Source: Rutstroemia sp. NJR-2017a BVV2 (Eukaryota; Ascomycota; Leotiomycetes; Helotiales; Rutstroemiaceae). Taken from it: a stretch of DNA of 64,000 nt. The DNA lies in assembly GCA_002946415.1 (NCBI GenBank), contig NJPS01000046.1:1674001-1738000 (forward strand). Reading direction: 5' to 3'. The notes beneath the pieces were generated by a model. The model did no database searches and was not told the origin of the DNA. It was given only the letters and a program-made list of their open reading frames with translations. Made by a program: the position numbers and the translations under genes. Each line of letters begins with the position of its first letter. Position 1 is the stretch's first letter. Of the stretch, positions 31,831-42,155 are shown piece by piece.

Positions 31831-32866
31831 ATGCAGTCCTGGACCCACGCCATTCGATTTATCGCGAAGGAGGACCATCAAATCCACATCGGCCAGCTCG
31901 TCGACACCAGTCAAGATGTCGGCATTGCTACATTCGAAGGAAAAGAAGTGAAAGCATACGAGATAAACGGAACTCTCTTCAACGGCAAGATAACCAAGAC
32001 CGTGTTAACCGTACAACAAGTCAGTGTGAATCCAAGGCTTAGAAAAGCAAAATGTGAATTTACAGAAAAACTAACTCTTCATACACCTACAGCTACTCTC
32101 CCCAATCGATCGCAGCGAGTGCAACTTCATCCGATGCCTAGGCCTCAACTACCGTGACCACGCGACCGAAGCCAACCTCCCGCTGCCCAAAGCTCCGATC
32201 CTGTTCACGAAACCACGCACTGCGCTCGCAGGCCCGTATCCTGCAACCATCAACGTCCCGAAGGCAGCACAGGATGGGTCGAGCGATTATGAAGCGGAGC
32301 TTTGCCTTGTCATAGGGAAGACGGGACGAGATATTTCGGAGGAAGATGCGTTGGATTATGTCTTGGGATATACGGCGAGTAATGATGTGTCGGCACGGGT
32401 GATGCAGTTGCTCACTTCGCAATGGTCGTTCTCCAAGGGCTTGGATTCGAGTTGCCCGATTGGTAGATATACCTTCCTATTTCAAAGAGCAGAACATTGA
32501 CAATCCCACACAGGTCCTGTTCTCGTATCACCATCTGTAATTCCGGATCCACAAGCATTAAAGATCAAGGCAATCTACGACGGGCAGACTGTCCAAGATG
32601 GCCACACAAAGTATGACAATCATCGTCGCCGTATGAGAAACCTGCTTGCTAACAATACAAGGGACATGATCTTCAACATTCGCCAACAAATTTCCTACCT
32701 TTCTCAAGGCACAACCCTTGAAGCGGGCTCCATTTTCTTGACCGGCACGCCTGCTGGTATTGGCTATTTCAGGGACCCAAAGGTGGTTCTGAAGGACGGT
32801 GGGGATATCAGGATCGAGATTGAGAAGATTGGAACATTGATCAATAAAGTCAGGTATGAGGGGTAG
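31831..32866 (+). CDS. fumarylacetoacetate hydrolase family protein (FAHD1 type)
   Basis: Four exons are predicted (31831-32019, 32093-32462, 32514-32610, 32662-32866), coding for 286 residues, the usual size for fungal FAHD1 relatives. Intron 1 uses the uncommon donor GTCAGT; the others are GTAGAT and GTATGA, and all keep phase. Family signatures are in order: RCLGLNYRDHA, PILFTKPRTALAGP, DYEAELCLVIGK (acidic Mg2+ ligands), LGYTASNDVSAR and FLTGTPAGIG. The family hydrolyses or decarboxylates beta-keto acids such as acylpyruvates, oxaloacetate or ring-cleavage products. It converges on an extradiol dioxygenase gene 632 bp away, which suggests the two may share a catabolic route. The substrate is inferred only. 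Confidence 0.9.
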
Positions 32867-33498
32867 AGGAAAGTAGTGTTGTGCCGCCGATATTTGCTTA
32901 GATATAGCAAAAACAAAACAGTTTCATGTTATTATCACAAGTAACTTTATGGGAAAGTTGATCTGAAATGAATGTTCATGGTTTAGATGAGGTACAACGT
33001 GACTGTCCAGATCCCCATGTATCAAGCATCCTAGTATGCGAGCAAATCGCCACGTCGAGTCCTCGATATCCCCCATTGTCCCGGTACGATGCGGCATTTT
33101 ATTTAATCCACACGGCATAGTAACCTCACTGATCTTGGGCATACCCGTCACGCCCGTCTTGAAAACGCTTGTCTCACATAGCAAGAGACTCGACTGCTTT
33201 GCTCATGTTGGTCGATATGCATGTGGGAGCTTATTATTCCCGTCGCTGTTGGTTCTGTGGACGACTGGACGGGATTCACCCATTAGGCTATGGTGGGGTC
33301 CTCAAATGCGGGGGAATTTAGTTATGTGGGGGTGGGTCACTTATTCCAATTGCCGGCGAGAGGGACTACGGCAATGTGCTCCGGCAATGTGCTCCGGCAA
33401 TAGAAGATCAATTCGTCATCAAGGGCATCCCTAAAATATTTTTCAACATGCTCTGGACTGTTCCCAACGCTCTTCCAACGATTACTCCCAAATGTATT
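32867..33498. other. convergent intergenic region, FAHD / dioxygenase
   Basis: Shared 3' flank without genes. It contains a short tandem repeat (GGCAATGTGCTCC) at about 33370-33403. Confidence 0.55.
33370..33403. repeat. 13-bp tandem repeat, GGCAATGTGCTCC unit
   Basis: Two full copies and a partial third in direct tandem (GGCAATGTGCTCC twice, then GGCAAT). Confidence 0.75.
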
Positions 33499-34887
33499 CT
33501 AGTCCAAAAATGTTGCAGGTACCTCTGGTCCCCAAACAGCAAGGCTCTCGTCCCCCGCTGGTCCTCTCCCAATCGGTGTCTTATGATTTATCTGATCACC
33601 GTCTGCATAATGCTGATACCGGCGACATATATGTTAGCTAAATTCTTACCAAGTAATGTCTTCAAGGCATGTAGGTATCTAGGTAACACACCTCAATCAT
33701 GAACCCCGAAGTGTCCCACCAATAATCAAATATCTGCGACCCAAGAATATGTCTCCCAACACCCCACACAGACTTATATCCACGCTTCGCCAGCCACCTA
33801 GTGCAAAATAGTTAGACAAATATCTTCACTAGAAGGGGGGATGAGAAGGGCCGGCTCTCTTACTTATGGCCGAGAAGCTGCGTATCGAAATCATGAACTT
33901 CAAACGAGCAATGATGCACATGAGAGCTTTTATTCGTGCTCAGGAAAAAGGTGTGATGGTCAACATAATCCTCGCCTCGGTCAATGTGCGCAAAAAGAGC
34001 AACATCTCTCTTATTTCCATCCGGTTCGTCTATATAAAGCCAATCCGTAGGCACGAGATTGAAGTTATTCACGTAGAACTTCCATTGCGTGACAAAGTCT
34101 CTGACACAGAGTCCATAGTGACCAAGCTGAAGAAAGCACAATGTAAGTCACCGTCATGTCATGTGTGGGGTGGGGTACTACCTTATGCACAGCAGCAGGT
34201 CCTTCTTTGAATCTCTGGAATTTGTTGATTCTCTTCTTCTCGTCCTCGAAATTGTAAACCAGCTTTTCGGGTATATGAAGCTGGCTTGCGGGGACGGGAT
34301 CTTGGCCGAAGATTAAATTGACGGGAAATCCTTCGGGGTCTAAGACGGTGACTAGTCGACCTCGTCCTGGAGCGTCATTGAGATCTTCTATCGCGCTTGC
34401 ACCGGAAATTTGTGATGCTCTGGAAGATTATTAGTACTTTGCATTATTCCAACATTTGATAGGGATAGGGGAAACACTTTTCCAAATCCGCTTCACTCTC
34501 TACCAAATAAACACCCCCAAGAAACTTGTCTTCCGTCCCTCTCTCAACAACGTAAACATAATGGTCCTCTCCATATCCACCGAACCATATTTTCTCATCT
34601 GTTTTCTTTACGATCCTCATTCCGAAATCTACACAAAACTTTAAGTGACCGAAGACATTTGGCGGACACTCAAGTTACACACCATGCATGAAAACCGCGA
34701 TCTTCTCCATATCTTTGTGCTGATACCGCATATGCGACAACTTGACCAATCGTACTTGCTTCGAAACATCGATTCCCATTTCTTTCCTCCATTGTTCCAA
34801 GGTTTCCTGGTTTTCCACTGCAAGGTCTGCAGCAATTCCAGAGCCTCGGTTTGGTGAGGGTGGTCGTGACGGGATGCTAGATGGCAT
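33499..34887 (-). CDS. extradiol ring-cleavage dioxygenase (VOC / catechol 2,3-dioxygenase-like)
   Basis: Six exons are predicted: 34683-34887, 34478-34628, 34182-34419, 33864-34126, 33692-33797 and 33499-33612. They code for 358 residues; introns are 50-70 nt and all phases match. It shows two vicinal-oxygen-chelate modules. The N-terminal one (about residues 47-165) carries VKLSHMRYQHKDMEKIAVFM and LVTVLDPEGFPVNLIFGQD. The C-terminal one (about 196-330) carries the metal-binding set His201 (KLGHYGLCV), His270 (HVHHCSFEV) and Glu321 (FMIEHYADGD), as in Fe(II)/Mn(II) extradiol dioxygenases. The first module seems to lack the ligand set, as usual. It would open a catechol-like or hydroxylated ring with O2; the substrate is unknown. 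ATG 34887 (MPSSIPSRPP) is chosen; an ATG upstream at 34980 would add 31 residues. Confidence 0.88.
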
Positions 34888-35540
34888 TTTGAATTGAAGT
34901 AAATGCGAGAGTTTTGCAAGATTAAGGGGAGGCTTATGTTTGTATCCCCTATGAGTGGTATTTAAACTGCCGACGAGCATATGACTTGTGGAAGTGGAAC
35001 ATTGTGGCACTGTGGCGGGGAAGTTGTGGGGGAACAGCGGCGGGGTTGGGACTACCAACTCACCCGGTGGGGTTTAGTCATCGTACATCTAGATCTTGTT
35101 CTGATATTCTTCAACTACTTAAAAAACGATATAATGAGATATTAGTATTTAGTTAACTTGGATCTATTTAGCTGCCTTGAAAGTACTTTGAGATATTTTT
35201 ATAACTATTTGAAATAGGAGTATTTAGGTTCAGTTATTAACAGAAATAAAAAGACTCTCAAATCGGGTGTAGTTAAACCCCACCCGGGTGCTACTTCTCC
35301 ACGTCCCCCCGCAACGTCACAACTTAATGTCCGGTGCCAACAACCTCCATATGACTGACTCCGTGTCTCAGATCTCACTAGCAAGTGTAGATTTCGATCC
35401 CATCTTCGGGGAGTTCCTGTTTGCTTCAGTGGGCACACTTCCAGGTGCTACTCTACCATACCGATAAATTGCTCTCAATGATTTCAGATCTGAGGGAGCA
35501 CTTCTAATCCTGGCTTTATGTGCATCCGGGACGTCATCTT
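34888..35540. other. intergenic, no gene seen
   Basis: Upstream flank of the dioxygenase gene, then AT-rich sequence with no coding signal until the decayed gene. Confidence 0.5.
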
Positions 35541-36150
35541 CTAACAGCCATCATGCAACAACCGATCTACTAGATCATGCAGTTGGCAAGGAATATATAA
35601 TAGCTGAGCCTTCAGAGATTCCCCTCTCATACTCTCAGCGCTGCTGACTCTGTTCATAGCGGGAAGTATATCAGGGAGCATTACCGGGCGAAAGACTTGC
35701 GATAAAGACAGCATTATCCCTAAACGACTTACTGCTACCCTTTTTACAACAAGTACGTTGGTTCTGCAGTTCTCCTCAAGGTCCTCCCGGCACAATTGAA
35801 TTCGCGTACTGAATTGACTGTCTCAAACCCTCTCTTTCATCGTCTCATTCTGTTCCATGAAGTTCTGAGGCCAGAGAGTCGGTAACACCCTCAGCGGGCC
35901 ATCAAATAACTGCAACACGAGTTCAGAAATCCGTAATAGTTCCCTCCAAACATTTCAACTCTATATCCCGACGATTTCCGAGTTCTCCATTACGAATGAC
36001 ACCTCTGGTCCAAATGAAGTCGAGAAGAACGTCAAAATCGCGCTGCAACTGGAACACTGTCACACTGACTGTGCTCTGATTTACTACTGAAACGGGGTCG
36101 GTCGAGATAGGCTTTAGTTGTGTCGTTCCGGTTTGCTGAGGCATCCTAGA
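35541..36150 (-). pseudogene. decayed unknown gene, antisense to the DUF7924 gene's 5' side
   Basis: Protein-like segments follow in order on the minus strand. VFQLQRDFDVLLDFIWTRGV and IRNGELGNRRDIEL lie at about 36070-35955. A frame change near 35950 follows. Then VWRELLRISELVLQLFDGPL and LPTLWPQNFMEQNETMKERV, an in-frame TGA at 35823-35825, and DSQFSTRIQLCREDLEENC with more coding-like sequence down to the stop at 35541. The TGA could be a C-to-T change of CGA. Upstream, the minus frame SAGALWRLCNLPSSTITCKL (about 36270-36210) may belong to the same gene and would overlap the DUF7924 5' region. I do not recognise the family. The evidence is frame continuity and composition only. Confidence 0.45.
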
Positions 36151-36396
36151 AAATACATGTGGTCGACTGGAGTCTCCTCACAGTCAACAGAGTCACACAA
36201 TACAAGCTTGCAAGTGATCGTGCTGCTCGGTAAATTGCAGAGTCTCCAGAGCGCGCCTGCTGAACTCATATTGAGTGAGGTTATGTGGAGGGATACAAGG
36301 ACACGGCCGTCGAATGTGAACCATGTACCGTTCCCTCTACATCTAGCGACAACGCTAGCAGAACTGTATCTCTTCCTGATTCCAAGTTCTACTATA

Positions 36397-37719
36397 ATGC
36401 TAATTCTCGTGCAGGCGTCCGTTCGAAATCGCAAACGAAGCCAACCGCAAAACCCCGAACACCCCCAAGCCTCCTCTAATATTCCCTTTTCCAAGCGACA
36501 ACGAACAAATCACCCAATTGTTCACAGAAAGAAGCAAAGAAGTATGATCGAACATTGGAGAAGGGAGCTGCAGTGGCCCAAGGACTTTTTTATGCCGGAC
36601 GCTATGAGCTATATACTTGCCAGAAAAAGATCCCCGTCGCCCGATCGTGGCGAGCAAAGGGAGACCGGTCTTTCTGAGCCTAGTTATGTTACGCCTAGCG
36701 ACCAGAAGCCAAGAGAATGGAAAATTGCCCCGTATAGTAGTCGAGATTATTCATATATTCTTCAGATAAAAGGAAGTTTTCAGTTCAGTGTCGACGAAGG
36801 GATTACGGATGCAAGCGAAGAACTCTGCAAACTTCTCCTAGAGAGAGAGCAAACGGTGCCCGCTGAATCTATCTTCCGTGACGATATATTTGGGAAAGCA
36901 TGCCAAAAGCTAAGCTACGGGAATGAAGCAAGGGTAATCCAGGATATCGCTCGATTAATTGTTCCCTCTGCAGAAACTTTGGCCACCTTTGGATCAATTC
37001 ATTTGGATGTTTTGGTTGAAAGCGTCAACGAAGGCTGGAATAGTATCATACCATTCTACGTTCCTCGTCCCCAACCGGACTATGCTGTCGGCTTCAAGCG
37101 AACTGCGTTCACAAACGAGCAATTAGACAAAATCAAACCTTTCGTTGGCGACCCTGCTGGATTTGATGTAGAAACATATTTCATGGCCACTGTGCGAATG
37201 TACTTTCCCTTCTTAACTTCCGAAGTGTGCGAGGCTGGGTCACTCACTATTGCTGATCGCAAAAATGCTCATAGTATGACAGTTGCATTGCGAGGTATAG
37301 TTGACATCTTTAGGCTTGTAAAGCGGGAACATGAAGTTCATCGGCAGATTCTGGCATTCTCGGTTTCGCATAATGAGAGGGATGTTAACCTTTATGGCCA
37401 TTATCCTATTATTGATAAGGAGAAGACTACCTTTTACCGCCATCCTATCCACGCATTCAGCATTATCGCACTGGACGGCAAGGAGAAATGGACAGCATAC
37501 AAATTCATTAAAAATATCTATGATATATGGATGCCAATCCATCTGAAAAGGCTCTGTTCGGTCATCGACAGCTTGCCGTCTGATCTGAACTTTGAGATGT
37601 CCAAGCTAGGAGAGTCTGTACGATCTGGATTCTCACAGGGATTGGAGAGCCATCATCTCTCTGATGGAGAAACAGCTGGTGCTGTGTTTGCTGCCAACAA
37701 TGACCAATCAGCCTTGTAG
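36397..37719 (+). CDS. DUF7924-family protein
   Basis: The frame is open up to the stop at 37719. ATG 36397 gives 440 residues; an ATG at 36156, or an unseen upstream exon, is possible because the N-terminus is not conserved. Residues about 45-65 (RKKQRSMIEHWRRELQWPKDF) and the later blocks PDYAVGFKRTAFTNEQLDKI, MYFPFLTSEVCEAG, ADRKNAHSMTVALRGIVDIF and HREILAF-like ILAFSVSHNERDV follow the fungal DUF7924 pattern. That family has been suggested to have a restriction-nuclease-like (PD-(D/E)XK) core. Here the expected E-x-K reads EVC, lacking the lysine I recall in relatives, so it may be catalytically dead if it is a nuclease at all. No introns are needed. Such genes are patchy and often multicopy in fungi. 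Confidence 0.75.
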   Translation: MLILVQASVRNRKRSQPQNPEHPQASSNIPFSKRQRTNHPIVHRKKQRSMIEHWRRELQWPKDFFMPDAMSYILARKRSPSPDRGEQRETGLSEPSYVTPSDQKPREWKIAPYSSRDYSYILQIKGSFQFSVDEGITDASEELCKLLLEREQTVPAESIFRDDIFGKACQKLSYGNEARVIQDIARLIVPSAETLATFGSIHLDVLVESVNEGWNSIIPFYVPRPQPDYAVGFKRTAFTNEQLDKIKPFVGDPAGFDVETYFMATVRMYFPFLTSEVCEAGSLTIADRKNAHSMTVALRGIVDIFRLVKREHEVHRQILAFSVSHNERDVNLYGHYPIIDKEKTTFYRHPIHAFSIIALDGKEKWTAYKFIKNIYDIWMPIHLKRLCSVIDSLPSDLNFEMSKLGESVRSGFSQGLESHHLSDGETAGAVFAANNDQSAL

Positions 37720-39445
37720 ATCGGCTGCATTCTACCTCCTTCCTTCTTCTCGGAGCGTTTCCCGTGACGGCGACCGTTTCAGAAAGCCGAATAAAAGGAG
37801 TCAATAGTGATATTGCCGGCTTGTAGCTATACTCATTTTCAATTTTCTGCTTAGTTCTGCACATCGAAACCTTTTGAGGTATCGAGCAGTTGGAAGGCAC
37901 GCCTTTTGGCGCATCGAGACATTTTGGGACATCGAGAAGCTTTGGGGCATCGAAAAACTTGGGAACATTGCGACGCGTTGGAAAATTAAATCGGTTCGAA
38001 CACTGGAGCACTCCGGGACTCTGTCGTACTTTGATAGATTAGGGACTCGGGCTTTCTAGCAAGCAGAAATGCATCGCAGATTGTGCTGGTACCCGTCACA
38101 TGTCACGTTCAGCAGCTTGATAGAGTATTCAGACACTTGCCGTCCACCCAAATTCGTTCTATTGTATGTCATACAGGCTCTGCTATGATGCACAAAAACG
38201 ATGAACCCACACCCGTGTGATTCGCATTACATTGTTTACATCTTGCTCCATGTTCGAACATCAGATGTCAAGACAACACAACACGGTCAGTTGTAGAGGG
38301 GAGAAATCATTCTACTCGCCCCGACTCGACAGATCATATGCATTAGTTATCCACAATCTGATGAAGCACACGCTCTTCACTTACCTAATGACATTTCCTG
38401 GGAGCCTGGTCCGCGAATGCCAAGCATCGCTTGGTTTCTGCAGGAAATCCAACGTGCTCCTCAGTTATCCCACGTGCTCCCCATGCTGGATCCAGCAATA
38501 CCTATTTTTAACCTACGCACCTCAACGCGATGCGCCGTTTCGGCTTTCAAAATCAAACCACACAAATGATCCAGCAGGCCAAAATCCTCCGCTTAAGCGA
38601 CGCATTAGCGTAACCCGTTGTATCGGGTTTCGGGAATCATGGGTCGCAAGCCACAATGCACGACTGCGGCTGCAGCTGCAGTCAGATCATCGAGCGTCAT
38701 CAGATCTTTTTTTCAGCTTAAGGGGGGCCACGATATCTGCGTTTCAGCCCATGAGGATCTAATCTAGCTTGTAACTTTCAGTTACTCACTGTCCATGATG
38801 TGAGTCTTCCAAATGCATTACAAGGGAAGCACTGATGTAATAGAAAGTAGTGGTGTTGTAAATGGGGCCTCCGGTAAGTTTACCTAGTGGTGCCTCAGAG
38901 AACATGTCGCGGTAGGCTATAATGGAGTTGAAAGGGGCATGACCGTTAGCGACGATAGCATCAAATTAGGCGAGTCTCTCCGAATATACCCAGAAGACGT
39001 GCGATGCGGGAAGTCATAACTTATTATCTTATCTCTTGGGAGACTTCTGAAAAGATATCGTAGAGTTATTGAGAAGTTAAAATGCAACCTCACGTTGATT
39101 TATCTCTAGACTGTTGAAAAAGTATGTTTAATATTTTCCATGAAGTTTACTGCTCTATGCCGAATGTAAAGAACTAGGGAGGTCTTTTGAAGACAACCAC
39201 CCGAATTCAAACCAGAGACACAACATCCACAGGTGCCAGTTTTGCAGTGGAATTTACATGGTAATTCATTTTTATAACTCTAGGATGGATTTCTAACTTC
39301 TTGAATCGTTGTAAACGTGTACTTGAAAACCTGATATCGGGAGACAGTGTAGTGATTCATTGTCAGTCTGCTCTCCATTCTCATCTCCACCCTTTTTCTA
39401 CTTTCCTCAAACCTCACTTCCCAGAAACCATCTTCCACCGTACCA
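37720..39445. other. 1.7-kb intergenic region with a minisatellite
   Basis: Holds a degenerate minisatellite (37862-37990). The open frame at 38217-38762 has no ATG at its start, no domain and an unnatural composition, and I do not regard it as a gene. The rest is AT-rich. Confidence 0.5.
37862..37990. repeat. degenerate minisatellite, about 21-24 bp unit
   Basis: At least five imperfect copies of a unit like GGGACATCGAGAAGCTTTGG follow each other (GGTATCGAGCAGTTGG, GGCGCATCGAGACATTTTGG, GGGACATCGAGAAGC, GGGGCATCGAAAAAC). Read on the minus strand it gives a repeated Asp-Ala/Val-Pro-Lys peptide pattern, but no start or gene context supports coding. Confidence 0.65.
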
Positions 39446-42155
39446 CTAAATATCAAAAAGCGCAAAGTCAGTCCCAGAATCAAAATCAAACTCACTCCAA
39501 GTGCCAAAACAATCACCTTGACCCTCGGGATCGTTGACTGATGTTTCGAAGAACTGGCCGTTGAAGACTAGCTGATTTGATACGCCAAATGGTGGTGTAG
39601 TCGCATTGCTTGCTGTGGAAGTGGTGATGATTGGAGACATGAGTGAAGTGGATGAGACTGAGGAAAGGGGAGCGGCAACAATGACATCATTCTCTCGTGC
39701 TTCAGTAAAGATAACCGCGGCTTTTTCTTTGTGCTGAAGTTCTGGTTTCTCCATGCTGAGCCTGGCGTTTATTTCTTGTAGCTCAACCATCTCCTTCTCG
39801 AAATTGTTCTTGAGCGTAATGGAGTCGGCATCATGAGCATTTACTTGTTGCTGTTGCTGTTGCTGCTTCATAACTGTCATCAATTCGCTAATATCCGAAG
39901 AAGATACAGGCGTCTGGATGGAATTTGAGGAAGGTCGCACTCCGCTTGGGTAGTCATAGCTCAGAGAGGGTGAACTGGTGGCAAGCTTTGATAGAAAATT
40001 TTCGGCAGATGACTCGAGGATGAGAGGTTCTATGTTGGTGGTTGAATCCTCTGAATCGAAAGGCAGAGGAGGCAAGTCAGTTGTTCCGTCTATGCTATTC
40101 CAACTGCTGGCACTAGTCTCCGGGTTCATAGCCTCGTGAGACTCGAAGTATTTCTCAAAGTCAAAATCTTCAGACAACTCCAGGTCAGCAGCAGTCAATT
40201 GCGTGTTCGATGAGACGTTTGGGATATAAACTGGAAGTGGTGGAAGTGGCTGGTAAGGTGAGACGTAAGCTCCGTTTGATGGCACGAACTGGTTGAATTC
40301 GACTTTCAGCGGGCCTAAATTGTGTTCGTTCATGGTTGTTGTCGGTTTCGCGCTATTAGCAGAAGGCTCGAGTTCAATGATTTGGGAGATGTTGTGGGCA
40401 TCAATCATTGGGAATGTGCTGTCCAAGTCGCTTCTCGGAATGACCTTGTTATTTGAAAAAGGACCATTGGTGTTCACCCTTGACTGGAAACCACTGCGCT
40501 TTCGGCCGATAGTCGGAGGAGAGGGAGAGTGGAAAGGAACAACCGGAGTTCGAACAACGTTAAAAGCGCTTGTAACCACGTCCGTATCAATTGCAAGTGT
40601 ATTTCTTGGACCATTCGGACGACGTGAATTTGAAGTATTCTTGCGAACGCCGGAAATTTTGCGTGCTGAAGCAGGCTTGGTGTTAGAGCGAGCCTTTGAA
40701 CTCGAAATCTGCGGCATCCCAGCTGCAGCATAATTCTTGGCCGTTAACGGAATGCCCATTGTTCCATTGTTTCGATGTTTGCGCGGGATTCCTGCAGCTT
40801 GTTGAGCACGAGATCGCGCAAGTCGGGCTTCACCTGCAGCAAGAATAGCGTCTCCGCCTGCGGATATTGCGGACTCAAATTGGGGGTTCTCGCTCAAGCG
40901 CTGACGTTGAAATAGATCGGTAGACGGGTAGGTTGTGACTGAAGAAGATCGAGGCAATGAATGGTGGTCATATACTGGCTCAATGCGGGGCGTTCTCTGT
41001 ATGAACATAGCATCCGACGTTGATGAAGACGATGATTGATGGATGAGTTTAGTCGACAAGTCCCTTTGGTACCCGCCAATTGGTGGAGAACTGAATGAGA
41101 GGCCAGAGTAAGCGCTCGTTGGTGAGTTGCTCATTGCAGGTGTATTGTCATCGGTCAAGAACTCTGTCGTCGGAGAACCAGACGTATCAGGAGTGAAATT
41201 GGAAAACCCATTGAATGAGGGTATTCTTAGAAATTGGCCGCCAGGTTGAAAGCTACCAATCTTGAGAGAATCAGAATCATCGGTACCGAGCCGATAATTA
41301 TTTGAGAAAGAACTACCAATATAATTGTAGTGACCAGTTTGTTCGATTGGGAAACCGCATGTTTCTTGTCCGCCTACTGCATCAAAGTATGATGTAGAAG
41401 GATTACTCGGACTAAGAGAGTTCGACTCGAGAAACCAATTACTCATCTGATGATCTCTCAGGAAGGCCACTTGGCTGTTCAGATGGGCAGGATCGGCAGA
41501 CATAACATCCATCTGAGCGGCGCCACTAAGTTGAGAATGATCAAATGGGTAATAAACACCATTAGAAACAGGCGCAGTCATCTGAGAATCATAAATGAAC
41601 TCATCAGCGTCAACTGGCAAAGTAGTTGATCGAGAAGAAGTGAAGAAGTCAGAATCTAGCATTAGATCATTTTCGTCATGGCTGTTGACACTCTCCTCCT
41701 CCTCGTCGTCGTTCATAGCCTGGTTATCTCCCTGAATGTTGGTGCTTTGATTCTTGGGCGTGGAAGCAGCAGTTCCATCCACGGCGACATTCCTCCGACG
41801 AGTATACTTGCGCTTCGGAACGCCGACGCCTGCTTGGCCATTATGAGGGGTTTTCTTCGGTGCACCGAGCATGAAATGGGTCTCCAAGAATGAAGTATGG
41901 ACTATTTGCAGGTTAGCGCAGTCCATTCAAACGAAACGATTCCAATATACCAAATTCACCAAGAATCTTGCCTGTGAGGTTGTGAACTTGCTCGCCGTGG
42001 TTCTTGCATTCCTCAGAGTCCATGAAGGTGTAGTTGGTGGTATCTAGCTCACGCTTTGGAACGCAGAGGCTGCAAATGTAGTTGGTATGGCCGGAATTTT
42101 GAGGGAGGCTCATCTGAGAGCTCTCAAGAGCCTTGGGAGACTTGTTGGGAGCCAT
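39446..42155 (-). CDS. large Ser/Asn/Pro-rich protein with a possible N-terminal zinc knuckle
   Basis: Two exons are predicted, 41951-42155 and 39446-41901, with a 49-nt intron (GTATAT...AATAG, GCTAAC branch site, phase 1), coding for 886 residues. Near the N-terminus C28-x2-C31-x21-H53-x4-H58 (YICSLC...CKNHGEQVH) could form one C2H2-like zinc site. Next comes a basic patch KRKYTRRRN, an acidic stretch NDDEEEES, and long Ser/Thr/Asn/Pro-rich disorder. A seven-Gln run (MKQQQQQQQ) lies at about 39850. The last about 30 residues are acidic and aromatic (WSEFDFDSGTDFALFDI), resembling an activation domain. This composition fits a transcription regulator, but I do not recognise the family. A two-kilobase gene-free upstream region also fits a regulated gene. 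Confidence 0.65.

Noticed and set aside
38217..38762. 181-codon plus-strand frame
   Set aside because: It starts with GTG rather than ATG, has an unnatural amino-acid mix and no domain; likely chance.
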